This document shows positions 1 to 14,100 of a DNA stretch of 64,000 nt, one piece after another; the first letter of the stretch is position 1; every line of letters starts with the position of its first letter. This DNA is from Oreocharis arfaki (taxonomy: Eukaryota; Chordata; Aves; Passeriformes; Paramythiidae), in NCBI GenBank assembly GCA_013398015.1, contig VZRR01014169.1:66415-130414 (forward strand). Direction: 5' to 3'. The notes beneath the pieces are model-generated. The model worked only from the letters and a program-made list of their open reading frames with translations, had not been told where the DNA came from and made no database searches. Position numbers and translations under genes: made by a program.

Positions 1-3000
1 TTTATTATTCTGTTTGGAAAATCTTGCATGGTACTCAGACTTTCTCCCTCTGGGGGAAATCAGCATATGGCAAAGACAGGAGTAGAGCACTAAACACATT
101 CAAGTGAAGTCCTGTTCCACTGGTTTAATTGCTCTGAGGCGAAGACATAATTTGCTGGAGGATCTATTTGCTGGAGGATATGTTCAAACAAATCAGTGAG
201 TTACTATGGCTAATTTTATGTGCAAGTTCCAGAGGTATCATTCCGCTTCTTTCCGGATAGAGGTAGGAGAGTATGGGACACACTGCACAGCTCTATGTGA
301 ATTGTAATGACACACTTGTTTACTACCACATCCCAAGTTCAGAGAAGCAATATAGCTTTAATTATTTTAGCAATAGGTCCAATGCTGGCTGCATGCTATT
401 GAACACTTTTTTTCAAATTATCATTTGAGTCTTGATGCCTGCAGGAATCATTGCAGATGAAAATTCTCTTAGACAGTTTCTTCTAGACCTTTTTGCCAGC
501 TGCTGGGTGATCTTTCTACTCTTGTGTATGTTACAGCTTCTAATTATCAGACCCACCCCTCAGATCACTGGAATTCACTTTATTGACAGGGAACCAGACA
601 GCTAATATAAAAGATAGTTTTCTTCAAGCTTTGTGTACAAATTTGCTGCTCAGAGATTTGGGGAGAAGTTTCTTCCATCTCTCAAAGGCTTTATTTAATG
701 CATCTCATACCGAGTGAAGATAAATGCTTACAAAGTGTTTAGGACCCTAGAAAAAACTTAGTTAAAAGCAGCTCTAGCGTTATTAGACAGGCAGAGCAGG
801 ATATTTATTTAGTTTGAAACAAAGGTAGTTAATTCTACATGGCCCTTTAAAAATTTTAGACAATGTTATTGCATTTACTTTTCCCACAGGACTCTTGTCC
901 TTGTTCCTGATTGCAATTTCATCTGTACCAACAAAGAAACTACGAATTGTTGTTCAAGAGTGAATTTTCTGCTACAAACTGAACTTTTGTAAGATGAGCA
1001 TCTTTGCAGAAACCTGCCAGAGCTGACAGATTAGTATGAAATACCAATACAGATGTCAGTTCCCACAGAACTAGTATTCTTCACAAAAATCTCATCAGCA
1101 GAGTCACATTTAAGTATCTGGGGAAGAAGAACAGATTGGAGAATCAATGAAATAACTTCAGTATCATCCAAGAATTGCAAATCAGTAGAGAAGGAAATAG
1201 CAGGCGTGCATGCAAGAGCAGAACAAGGCACAGCCTTCAGAGACAAGCTAATCTAGTGGGGTTTTTTAAGAAAAGTGACAGGAAATCAAGAAAATAAGCT
1301 GAAATTCCCGTTTCTGACTCATTCCGGTAATTCATTTCACCTCCGAGATGAGCCTAGTATTACTTACTATGTAATATAATTAAATTACATCCTTGCCTTA
1401 ACAAAGCCCTTCTGGAGCCCCACACTGAAGGGGATGCAGGTAGAGATGATAATAATCCAACAACACAGGAACATTTTAACCTTGCCCTGCTGGTCTCCAG
1501 GACACAGACAGGAGTTAGGTACAGCCTTCACCTTAAGACTATCAAGTGGACATTGCACCTGCAGTAAGTACAAATGGCCATTGTATTAATGGACATTACA
1601 AAAGGATGAGTTTTAAACAAAACACTGGTTTCTTTTCAGATCACAGCCACCTGCACCTTTGTTTGTCTGTGCCTATCCTGTCTTTTATGTAAGCACCTTG
1701 AGGAATGTGAGCAGCACAGATTCAGCTTCACAACCTCAGAGGGGAGAAGTGTGAAGCTGCAGCATTTTTTCAAAAGCTAGAAGAAAGTAAAATACATAAT
1801 CCCCAACCTACAACAACAGTTTGATTCATAGTCCTGAATTTCAAACACGTTTTTAAATCTCCAAGAGCTTAGAATAACCCCAGAGTTACATATGTCTGTT
1901 TGGGAAGTTGAGCTGTAAAATTTAAAAGTTTTGATTGACCCCGTTATAATCTCTGCAATGCTGAATTCCTCAGTATCTTTATAGTAAGCCATTTATGACA
2001 GGGCTGATGTCACACATCACTTAAACCAGGAATAAGAGTCACAAAAAAAGGCTTTTCCACTCAGCTGGAAACAGCATTCAATCTTGGCTTTTTCTGTAAG
2101 TGAAACCTGCACAGTTGAAGGATCCCAAGTACAGCCTCTATTCTTTCCCACAATTATGCTTGAAGAAGTCATTTCATCCAGTTGTAACAGGCCAAGACAA
2201 ATTTGAGGATAGAAAATCAGCATGGTTCTGTCAAACAATATTCCTATTTTTTTTTCCAAGATAGAAAACTTTATTGGAGATTTGCTTAAATTTTGCCAAG
2301 TATCTGTCCATAATACTCAAACTTTTACAGTAATTAACGTTAATTGGCACATAGCATTTCATTCTATAGCTTCATCTCAGTGTGGTGTAGAACACAGCTG
2401 AAATTCTCCAGCACAACATGGGCTGAGAACTGACAGCCCATGAATTCCACGGTAGTTATTACAAACTGCTTGGGGGCCTGGCTCCACTAGAAAAATTTTT
2501 GCAGATGAAAGACTAGTTTGTGTTAATATAGACATAAATATTTTTATGAGCAATAATGGCTGTTCCATACAAAATTAACTCCCAGGAATTTGTCTCACAT
2601 TCATGGATCCCATGTCATTTTGCTGTGGCATGTACCCGACCACTTTTTGGGTGTCCTCAATTAAATGTAACCTTGAATTTCCTATTATCAAAGACCTTCC
2701 CATTCATTTTCAAATTGCAATCACTTCATCTCACAGTGTAGTAATCTTCCCTCTAGCCTTCCCTTGTTGAACTGAAGCATTATGCAGCCAGGACAGCATG
2801 GTAACAACCATCCCACAGGGTAAAAGATACTTGTATTTTGTTATGAATTACTCTTGGCAGCACAAATTCAATATTCTGCAGAAGTCACACAAGGAATCTG
2901 TGAACAGGGGGCATAATTTTTATTTCTACAATCCAGTTCATGTCTTGCAATCTGTGAAGAAACTGCTTCTTCTACAAACTGAGCTCAGTTTCTCCAGAAT

Positions 3001-6000
3001 TTTATCTCTGTGTGCAGAAGAAGATAGTTTGTGTGCTATCCCAGCCTGCTGGAGCACACATAGGTATGACCGTGACTGCTGTCATGCGGAACACGTTTGT
3101 GTAAATGAAGGACGACATTCTCCAAGGAAGGAAAATGCAGCCACAGAGTACAGTGAGAGTCAGAACAAGCTCTTGCTGCTGCAATGTGTTCATTAGAGAA
3201 GCTACAGGGGAAAAAACCCCAAAACATGGCATAATTAATGAATTCTTAATGCAATTCCTCCTAGTATAGCAGGGCTAATAGTTTTTCAGCAAGTAACTGA
3301 AACAATCTCATGAACAGCAGGTTCTCAAGTTTTGAGTGACTACGCAAGTTTTCGAACAATTATTTTTGAATTGTAAATACTCAAAACACATTACCTCTTC
3401 CATAACTTTGAAATATGCATTCAAAACTTAAAAACAAAGATTATAAAGGGAAAAAAAAAGCCCTTGTGTTTAAACATGGGGTACAGACCCTAGTTTAACA
3501 CTACACTGCATCAGGATTTGCAGACAGAAGTAACTCAGCCTTCATAAAATGGATGTGTCTTCAAAGATTCTCAATTGAAGTTTCACTCCTCCCCCGTTTC
3601 CAGCCCTGTACATCTGTTAAAAACATCTCACTGGGCTGAATTTCTTAAGTCAGTCCCAATTCAGTCAAAACTGACTGAAAATACAATAGAATGCAAAAAA
3701 AATCCATTATAAATACAGATCCCTGACCTTCTGGCAAGGCAGGAGGAGATCAATGGGGAGGAACTAAAGCCAAAGCTCCTGCATCACCTTTCCCACCTCT
3801 CCTCTGCTTCAACTCTTCCTCTGAGCTGTTTAAGCATAAGAAGACATTCAATACTGCACACACTAAATGAGGTCTCCCATGGCAGGAAATCTTACATGCA
3901 AAATACAACACTCTGAGCACTCAGAGCTCCAGCACAATTTCAATCTCTGTTATGAGAACCATACTGCAACCATTTCCAAGTGCCTGATACAAGATTTCAT
4001 TCAGGTTAAGGAGTTTCAAAGCAGTTTGATCAGATGTATAATTTGCATGGTTTTAATAACCGGAAGAAAATACACAGGAGCAGCTGCCTCTGTTAGTGTT
4101 CCAGAATAGGTTTGACTGTATTGCCATCTCACTGGGACGCAACAGGGGACGAAAACGTCCCAAGTACCCAAGAGATGCTTTGTTCCAGAAAAAAACATTG
4201 TTCAATAGTTTCCACAGAGGAAATCCAAAGAAAGACAGCAATGTGTCCATAAGTATTGCTGCTCTTTGTCAAAAGGAAATGCAGCACAAACACAGCAGGA
4301 TTTAGTGGGAGAATCAGTGCAGGTGTTCGGGCACCTGAAAGACCCCTAGAGGAATTGGACAGACTGATTTCAGACACCCTCCAGAAGAATTCTGTGTCCT
4401 CCCAGTAGATCTAACAAATTAGAGCACAAAAAAGGAATTTAGAGGATCACCAAAGGCCTTGCAATACTTTGAGAAGCATCCCTTGGCAGGAATCTAGCTC
4501 CTTTCCAAGGTGTGCCATGACTGTCACAGCCCATGGATAGGTTCAGCACATCCACAGAGAGTACCTAATTTGCTGTCTGATCAACAAGCAGTTGGAAAAA
4601 TCATGTGGCAGTTGAAAAAGTTCCACATAGAAGAGATTTACAGAGCCATAACTCCCCCAATAATTTTGAGAGCAGCAATCTTGGATATTGAATGAGACAC
4701 GAGAGAAAAAAAATAATCATTCAGTCCTTCAAGAATTTGCTAAACCTGCACCACAAACACAACTCCTGAACAGGTGCAGGGTCAAATAGCAAATTCAAGA
4801 CAGACAGAGTTGCAAACCAAATAATCTTCTAAATACCTAGTGTTACTCTAACATCTAGACAGGTTTTTTGTTCTTGGAGGTTTCCTTTTCTAAGCGCCAA
4901 CCAGCCTAATTCTCTTTAGCTTGCAAAATCAGACAAGATCACAGCCTGGAGGGGAAAGGCTGCCGTGATAAATATTTCATGGGTTACATCAATAAAATTT
5001 ATTTTGCCAAGGAGAATGGAAGGAGAAGAAAAGCAGAGAAATAATTCATTAAAAGAACTTGAGCTTAGCAGTGCTGGGGGAAAAAGCCGTGCTAGGAAAA
5101 AAAGGAATTAAACACAGAGGTTTTAAATAGGTCAGTAGCTTAAGTACTCTTAACGCATGGCAAACTGACAAAGAGCTGATCTTTTCAGAATGAGAGTACT
5201 GCAAAGTGTATACTTAACAGTAATTCACCCCTTTCCAAATAAATATCCTGAGACACACAAGTAGCAGTTTCAGCTTCTTCCTATCACCTAACTTTTAAGA
5301 CCTGCTCAGTACATGAACGTGCCATTGCTCAAAACCTAATACAGAATGCAACTGGTACCTTAAGGTTTCCTTTATTTCTCAGAGCAAAAGTCTTCCCTGT
5401 TTTATATTGGATGGGGCAATAAGCTGCGTTTTCTAGAAGACAAAAATGCAGCAGCAAGAATTAAGTTATTTAGTACAAAGCTTAAACTTTCCTGCAGTGT
5501 AGTAACTCAGCAGAGCTTAAGATTAGCAACTTGCATCACAGATTTTGCAAAAAATGTTTAACCTTTTCTTTCTTTCTGCCACTATTTGAAGCCATTTCCA
5601 GTGATACAAAAGTAAACAGAACCTCCGTTTTATGACACCTTTTCCTGCTCCATCCAATCTGGACCTCTTACAACCAAAGGTCAGGAAGATGAGCAAGGAA
5701 AACCAGCAGAAATTCATTGTGTTTAGGCAAACTAAACAAGTCTAGGACCCAGTAATTCCCAAATTCTAACCCCAGACCTGCCAGTGACTTGCTGTATAGC
5801 TTTGACTCACTAGATTTGGGCATTTTGTTTTCAAATGGGTAAATTGGAGAAGCACATACTGTGCAAAAAGTGGAACAGTCTCAGGACATGTAGATTAAAT
5901 AGCATTAAAACCTTCACAGCCACTTCAGTGAGATTTGGTAACAGGCAAAATTAACCTATTTAGAAATCTTTCATTTGAAATTATTTAATGATTTTATGGG

Positions 6001-7382
6001 TGCAGTCACCCTACTTAATTTTAATTAATGATAAAATAGAGATGATGACAAAAGAGAATTACTTGCTAACCACAACCAAACCCTCTCCCATCAGCAGAGC
6101 TTTCTCAGGACAAACTGGTCAGTACCGTCCAACAGCCAAATGTTCTGTAAGTGATGCTGAGCTGCCCTCTAGTGAAGTCAGAAACCACTTCCAGCGCCTG
6201 GATTTCTGAAATTCAGTTCTCAGTCCCAGATAGATATTAGCCAGATTTGTTTATAACATAAGAAACCTACAGCAAGCATTGTAATACAGTGTGCTTATGA
6301 TTTAATTTTACCCTTCCATCCTAGGGTCTTTAGTTTAGGTTTAGATTAAACACTGTACTCAATTTAATACCTCCAGAGTATACTCTGTTTTTTCCAGTAT
6401 TTGTGAATTTAAATTCTCATCTTACAATGAATCACTGGCAAATCCATTTCAAAGACCTATTATATCTGAACATATGATATTTTATTTTTTTAAACACCAT
6501 GACAATAATTCACCAATACACTCCTATAGTCAAAATTTTTGACATGGTTATGGAATTACATTTTTCTCATGCTCAGAGTACATCTTCTGGGATGCCACTG
6601 TCACTGAAGGCTTCATGACCTTAGTGCTGATTACTGGAGCACCTTGACTGGTGCTGTTACTGCCCAAAAAATTCCATTGTGGGAAGGGGTCAGGCACGAG
6701 TGACAATTTATTCTCAGTGCAGGGTTTTACTGCAGCAGGTTCCTAATCAACCATTTTTCATGAATTTAAGCAGAACGAGACAGCCACATCAGGAAGAGAG
6801 AAGAGGTGCAGGATTTGGCAGCAAACAAAGCATCAGCAGCAGCTCTACCCCAGTCCCTGCTGGGGGACCCTGATGGTATTACAATTTCACCACTGATTTA
6901 AAAATCATGCAATACTCAGGGTTCTCTGGTTTCACAGAAAGATAAGACTGGGGTTTTCCCTAACAATTAAATCCATGTTAGATGCAGTTGTTTCTGTGAC
7001 ACAGAAGGCAGGAAAGCATAATCGAGGGCAGGGTTTTTTTCACCTCTTGCTTTAGGGCACCTTAAAGCTACAGCAGGGAAGCTGGGCTGAGCTGCAACAT
7101 CAACACGGTCTCAGGGGAATGGGCTCCTCCAGGCAGCAAAATGCTGTTTCCATCCTAGCCTCAAGTGAACCAGGCTGATGGAAAAGCTCCTGCTAAAACC
7201 ATGGAACAGCGGTCAGTTCACACAAAATTTCTGTTTCAGCACTGGAATATTTCACATGCTTATAGTAATTAAGACATTTAAGCACTTCTGGAAGACACCA
7301 ACATGAGGGCCAAGCAATAAAGTCTTACTCATTAGCTTACATGAAGCATTGGAGTAAGTTGCCTGGAAACTTACCAGGTATA
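1..7382. other. intergenic region downstream of UTP18
   Basis: AT-rich sequence with only short, unrelated open frames on both strands. I found no splice-supported exon, RNA gene or recognisable repeat family. In mammals the next gene in this direction (CA10) is far away, so a gene desert here fits synteny. Confidence 0.6.
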
Positions 7383-7388
7383 TTTATT
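7383..7388 (-). terminator. candidate UTP18 polyadenylation signal
   Basis: First canonical AATAAA on the minus strand after the UTP18 stop, implying a 3' UTR of about 770 nt. No transcript evidence is available, and a non-canonical upstream signal is possible. Confidence 0.4.
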
Positions 7389-8155
7389 TTAAAAACAAAC
7401 AAAGAAACAAAAACTTAAAAATATATATGTTCTATTAGTATTTTGTAGCTTCCATATAAAATTTTTTTTAAAGTTTTGATTTTGTCAGCATCCTTGTATC
7501 TGCAGGTTACAACACCTGGGGAAAGACCAGTAGAGAGAATTTTGTTAGTATTTTCCAAACACTGAGCCATCACAAAATTCTATGCAAGCTTAACATGCAG
7601 CAGTCAGAGCTGCTTCCAGTCTGAACAGGTTCAGCATCCCCCCATTAACACAGTTTTTGTCAATCTACTGTATTACTGTTAAGGCTACAGGTTTTTCCAG
7701 TTTCCCAAGAAGACATTTAAGTGCACAATAAAATCCTATCTGCACACAAACTATGCTTCAAACTTCAGCAATTCACGTAATGGTAATTTGAAATGATGCA
7801 GACTTGTGTGGGCTCACAAGACTCTAGAACAGGATCGAGCCAAGGACCTGCCAGCCTGCAGCTGTTTATCAACATTACTGAGTTTGATTTAAATATAACC
7901 AGCTCAGTCCAGCTGACGGCAGTTTTTAGTTGAACTATCAACTTGCTGCATTATCAGAAAAGCTGAGAGTGACAAGGCCAGCCCATGAGTGACCCAGGCA
8001 GGACAGATCGCACAGGGCTAAGAAATTCTTCCTGCCATCTGTAAAGAAGTGGAGGCAGCAAAATGAAAATTCTGAGGCTCCTCAAGCCAACATTGTGAAC
8101 AGTTCTAGTGCTGTTTTCACCTCAGTTACTGGTTCATTTTCTCATGTGTCTTCTT

Positions 8156-8180
8156 TTAGAAGGATGAATAATGTTTCAGC
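8156..8180 (-). CDS. UTP18: UTP18 coding exon 13 (terminal, 25 nt)
   Basis: Only 25 nt of coding sequence. It completes the Arg codon and adds LKHYSSF and TAA, matching the human C terminus LHHYSDF. The acceptor is CTTTAG|GCTG. It was located from the expected C-terminal peptide and the phase of exon 12. Confidence 0.85.
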
Positions 8181-11100
8181 CTAAAGAAAAAAAAATTGAG
8201 ATATTTAAAACTTCTCAGTAACCTGTTGAGGGGGCAGCACAAACAAACAACAGCTCTTCAGCAGTGTCACTGGGTATCCTTAGCTAATCTGAAACATGGA
8301 GCTTTGAAACAAAGATAGCAAACATTCACCTGCTAGAATTATTTAAATGCCATTATAATATGGAGTTCAAATTCAAATAAAGGACAAATCACAAGATTTA
8401 TTCACATTTAGGAATATTTCTGTAAGTTTTCCCTGTCAGTCTTGGTAAATCATTAAAATATCATCTTAAAAATAAGCAGTTTTTCAAGCATCATGAAGTT
8501 GTGAGTTGAAAAAAAAATAAATATTCCTGTTTAGAGTTAGCACTGCTCCTCACCCCTGACCACATCAGCAGGAGAGGAAAAAAAATATGGAAACAGGGTG
8601 TATTTCATAATCAGACAATAAACAAGGGTTGTTCTTCAGCAGGGAAAGCCAAGTCCACACTCCAATAACTCATCAGGTGAAATTCACATCACGAAGTTAA
8701 ACCTTATCACTTACAGTCATCTGCCCCATCTTACAGAACATAAACATGTTATCTGGGATTAATGGACCTAACATAGCACCTACCTAAATAACAAAGCTTT
8801 GCCTTTGTTATTTGCTACAGAGAAATATCCACTTCTGGGAGAGAAGTCCATAGATTGAGTAAGATAAATCTGTTTTCTTCTGAACACTGGGAAGTTTGAG
8901 AATACAGTGTATGAAGGAAGGTGCACCTATTGAGAAATAGGTCAGAATTTAAAATTAGGAAAAAACCACTAAAAATAAAATTAAACTAGAAATCTGTAAT
9001 TGAAGGTCAATGTGAAGTTCAAACATGCAGTTATATTCCTACCCTACAAGACTTTATATATAGAATTCTACTGGAGAAAAGGAGCAGGGAACACACCATG
9101 GAACTAATTATTGCAATTCTCAGGCCTACATATCCTCAGAATAATTCAACAGTTCCACTGTTGGCCAGAATTCTGATAAGGCTGGCAAAAAAAAAAAACC
9201 CCTAGTAAGATGGTTACAGTTACCAGCTGCTGAAAACTCACATTGGTTGCTGAGTTATATTCATAGCACTGAAACAGAATCACAGACTGGCTGGGTTAGA
9301 AGGGACCTTGAAGCTGTCATCCAGTTCCAACCCCCTGCCATGGGCTGGAACACCTTCCACTAGACCAGGTTGCTCCAAGCACTGTCCAACCTGGCCTTAA
9401 ACACTTCCAGACATTTTAGACGGCATTTTAAAAAGGTAAATGAAACTACAAAATGTTATTTTCAGAGCAACTTTACTTAAGAAAATAAAATTATATTCTT
9501 GAAAATGCAGAGTGTCTTGGCCATGTCCAGATCTGGCTGGTCCAGCACCTTTTACAGTATCTGTATCTGCTTCATATCAGTTTTATTATGTCACCAGCAG
9601 TATTTTTATCAAGATATAAAAGAAATATTGCAATAAAGAAGCTGAACGTACCAATTTGACAGCCTCATCAGTGTCACGGGAAGCCACTGCCAAAATCTCT
9701 GTGGTGGGATTGAAGGTCACACAGGTGGCAGAAGTAACAAGGTTCATTATGGCTTTAACTGGTTTAGGATGGTTTTCTTTGAGGCAGACATCAGTAGTGT
9801 ATAAATTTACAACTCCAGAAGATGAACTAAAGAATAAAATGAACAAAGATTATACCAAAAAGTGACATTTCAGTACATATTGCCTTGTTATCTAGAGCCA
9901 CTACTCACCTGAAAATGTAATTTCCAATTATTTACTGGAGTTTGTAATAATATTTTGTTTGGAGCTTGATTTTCCTTTGGAGTTTATAACAGTATTTAGT
10001 GGAGAGGTTTAGGTCTTTTCTGGTTTGGATTTTCTTTTTTACTTATATATTAAGAGACTCAACTGTGATGAGCCCACCTCTTACCAGCATGAATTCAAAA
10101 TTCATTTGGTATCAAAATGTTCTGAAATAACTTCAAGTTATTGTGTATATTCTGAAATAACTTCAAGTTATAAGCCCCCCCCCCCCTTTTATTGTGGGGG
10201 TTTTTTTATAACTGTAGCATAAGCTCATTTTAAAATCCTCTTCTGCAGTGAGCTAGGAAAAGATATACTATAGTCCTGTATTCATTTGCTATTCTTATTC
10301 AAAAGAATCCAGACACTGGCTGAAACTGCATGGCAATAAATGTATTTGGAGAAACAGTTTCAGCTTGTAGCTTTGAGTCGAGGCCCCTTTTGAAAGGCTA
10401 AAATGTTGCCTTTCAGGAAACAAATTCAGAGTACAGGGAAGAGAATTAGAAAATGGAGAAGACCCTGAATCAACATTCCTATTACAGAATTTGTGATTTC
10501 AGTCAGGGTGATTTCAAAATTAACTGCTGAACCCATACATGGCAATACTAGTACCAGTATCCCTCCTACTGTTTCAGGTGTACTATGGTATTTTATATTT
10601 ACACAGAAAAAAAAGTAAATTATTATCATAAAATAGGGAACATTCATCTATTCATGTCTATTCTAAGCTAATTAGAACCAAACCATGTTCCTACACTCTC
10701 ACCAGCCACCCATAAGTTCACTGAAGAGCTTCAAAAGGAGTGCAGAAGAAGCTGTCAGTCACTTACCCACATGCCACATACTGGTTATTTTTTGAAACAG
10801 CAATGCACTTTCCTTCCAAAGAACCTTCATCTTCAAATTTATGTAGACACTTTCTGCTTCTCACATCCCAAATGAAAACTTCGCCTTCCTCTGGTAACAG
10901 AATGAAGGATATTAGAGAAACCACACATACACATCACTTTGCTGGTCTATTTTGCTAAAATAAATTTAATTAGATGACAACTAGAAGCTCATTTACAACT
11001 CTCAAATATAGGATATTTTAAAAAAAACCCAACAATTAAAGGCATCCTAAAATAGTTAACTCCATTCTTTAATGATTGATCACTTGGTTGTGTTTTTAAG

Positions 11101-14100
11101 TGAGATACTGGCATAATTTTTAAAATTATTTTTCTGAAATGGTAAGTGACTTCTAAGACCTCATGCAATTTAAATGGAATTATAATTAGAGCTGCTGGAA
11201 TACTCACTTGAATAGCTGTATATTTTACTGCTGTCTGGGGTGAAAGCAGAGGCAGTGCACCTTCCATTCACCTTCATAGTGCCAATCAGTTCTTTTGTCT
11301 GTAGGATGAAGAACAATGGTGACAGAGATTCTACCAAAAATCTATAGGAAAGTTGTTTCCTGTCCCACAAAAATCTTAAGTCAGCTACTCTGACATTCAG
11401 AGAACAGCACCAACATTTTCAGTGCCTGCAGAGTAGAGCATGGGCTCCTGAGTCCAACTACAGGTGGATCAACAAACACTTGTTTGCTCCCTCACTGAAG
11501 GGCCTGAGTTACACAACAGAACTGAACTTTCTCCTCTAGAAGTATTTTTCCCGGTGAAAGTTTAAAAAAAATCCAGCTGCCATCATACGGCATTTTAAAA
11601 TTCAGTTGAAAGATTGCTCTATGCATTATGAATCAGTATTTGGCATGATTCATGAACAGGGTACAACAGCATGCACTAGCATGACTCCCAGAAAAGCAGT
11701 CCTATATTTCTTCCATCCCCAGGTGCCTGTTCCCATGCTGTTTCCATTCCTTTTGCCAGCATAGTGCTCATGCAAGCAGCTGAAATACAACACTGACATA
11801 CGACTTCTTACAGCTAAAAACGCCATGGAACTACCCTGAGCTCCAGCAGCCCCACGGACCTGCAAAACAAAGTCTCAGAGAGCCCACAATAATTCCCTAA
11901 AGCTGCAGTGGGTTGATTCAGCAGCACATTTTTGAGGGCTGTCACAGTATGTGTTATACCTGGGCTTCAGCTGAAAGTTAGATTGCCTTGCAGGTGAGAT
12001 AAAAGCAGATTCAAAACGGAAAAGGCACCAAGGAAGTGAAGCTACACGAACCACACAAAGACAGTACCTTCATCGACAGCAAGTGAAGGTAACCTGAAGT
12101 TCCAATTAGCAGCATAAATGATCCATCTGGAGAGAGTTCAAAGTTTCTGAGAAATTTTTCCTCCACACCTTTAAAAAGAGATTTGAAACTGGTGTAATTT
12201 ATTCTTTGACTTCAACATTTAGAGGTAGGATGAATATGACTAAGACCTGACTCCATATTTTCATTTCTGCAATATGCTGTCACAGTTAAGCTAAACTCAA
12301 CCTTGCTCATGTGTGATAATTAATATCTCAGACAAATTAACACTCAAGGTACTTTAGTTCCTTGAAGACAAGTTAAAAATACAACCTCCAACTCACTGCA
12401 CTTCCTTTTAAAGCAAATTTATGTGCCATGTCTATCTGGGACAGCTCAACTGTGCCCAGACCCTCAGAGCTGCAAAACATACCTCGTACTTTTGGGATAG
12501 GGATGATGCTCCCAGCCATCATGTCATACACAAAGAACATGCTGTGGTGAGTACCAGTGGCTATAACTTGTTCTCCATCCACACTGAAATGAGCCTTATA
12601 AATTGGAAAGCTCTCTAAATAGATGCTCTGTATTTTTGGGTTCCTTATACCGTCCACCTTCAAAAAGAAAAGTAACAAACCAGGTTGTCATATTGAGGAA
12701 TATATCAAATACTTTTACAGAGAAAAATCATAGCAACTACTCAGCTGAGACTTAAGTAGCAATACGTACACCATTGTGAAGCATTGAACTCTTCCTTCCT
12801 CTTTCTTACAAATGACCTGGTTCTTAGCTCCTCACCTCATGTAACAGGCATTCCCTGCCTTTCTGATACACCTCACACCTCTTGCCCTTCCTCATCTTGC
12901 CCATGCTTTGTTCAAATCATCACTTCTGTTGTGCTTTTTCTAAATGGAAACATCTGCTTTGATTTGGGTTTTCTTGCAGCTCTGTGGGAATATCACATTC
13001 CACTTGTATTTGACCATTTCACTGATACTGGGCCATGCTAAAAGTTCCTAAATAACATTAGGATCTTTAGTTTTCAGAGGAGCAGGGCAGTGTCTCAGGA
13101 TGAGCACCTTCCTGCTGCAGCACAGCTTCTCCATCCCCAACATGATTTCACAGCAATTTTATAGTCTCAAAGCAAAGTGGCCAGCTCCCCCCACTACAGG
13201 CTCTCCAAACAACTTAGGAACAAAGACCCTCATTAGTCCTCATCACTGCAAACCTTCAAACCAAACGTTTTTAAACACAAAACTTCAGCTAAAAATTCTG
13301 GTACAACTATGTTTGCCAGTACTCTGCACGTGCTTAGTGTGAAGTCACAGCCAGAAATTCCTTCCAAGATGCCTTTAGCAAAGGAATTTCCTTTGTAACT
13401 ACAGACATTATACCCAGTATGCAGAGGAAGAGAGAAAACAAGGTCTACCACTCCAGGCTATTTCACGTACACTCAAAAAAAAAGGTTCTGTGTTAGTGGC
13501 CATTTGCAGAGTACAGACTGAAGTTCTTCACCTGGAAGAGGGACACAGAGCGATCATGCCCAGCTGTCATCACCACTTGAGCTGAAGGATGAAACTGCAC
13601 TGTCACCAGTTTTCCATTGGCAAAACGTTCCTGGTTTGCAGGAAGGCAGGTGCTCATCTACAACACAGATCAGATAGTTAAAAAAACCCCAACAATCACT
13701 TACGCTGAATAAAAAGCTAATTTTATATTACAAGACGTCAAGCCCAGTGATGAAGTTTTGGGCAGCATGAGAAGAGCAGAGCACACACAGCCAGTTCAAG
13801 GTGCTGCTCCAATGCAAACACAGGCTGAACTCACCAGCCTTTCTATTGGCTTTAAAACCGAGTGTAAAACCAGCTGCATTCCGACTCATCTGAGATAGCT
13901 GTAGGAGACAGTGTGAGAAATACTCATTTAAGGCTGTCTTCTTAAAGACCATTTCAGTAGCTTCAAAGTTGTGGGAGAATTGCATTCTCCCTCTGCAGAA
14001 ATTAAAATCCTACTACAAGATGCTATTTAGAATGCAGAAAATTCTTATGTCAAACCATACACTTCAGTTTATTATTTCATGCTTTCATGTGAACTATTCA

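Noticed and set aside
2798..3196. 132-codon plus-strand open frame left of UTP18
   Set aside because: No recognisable domain, no splice context, and overlapped by other open frames on the opposite strand; probably chance.
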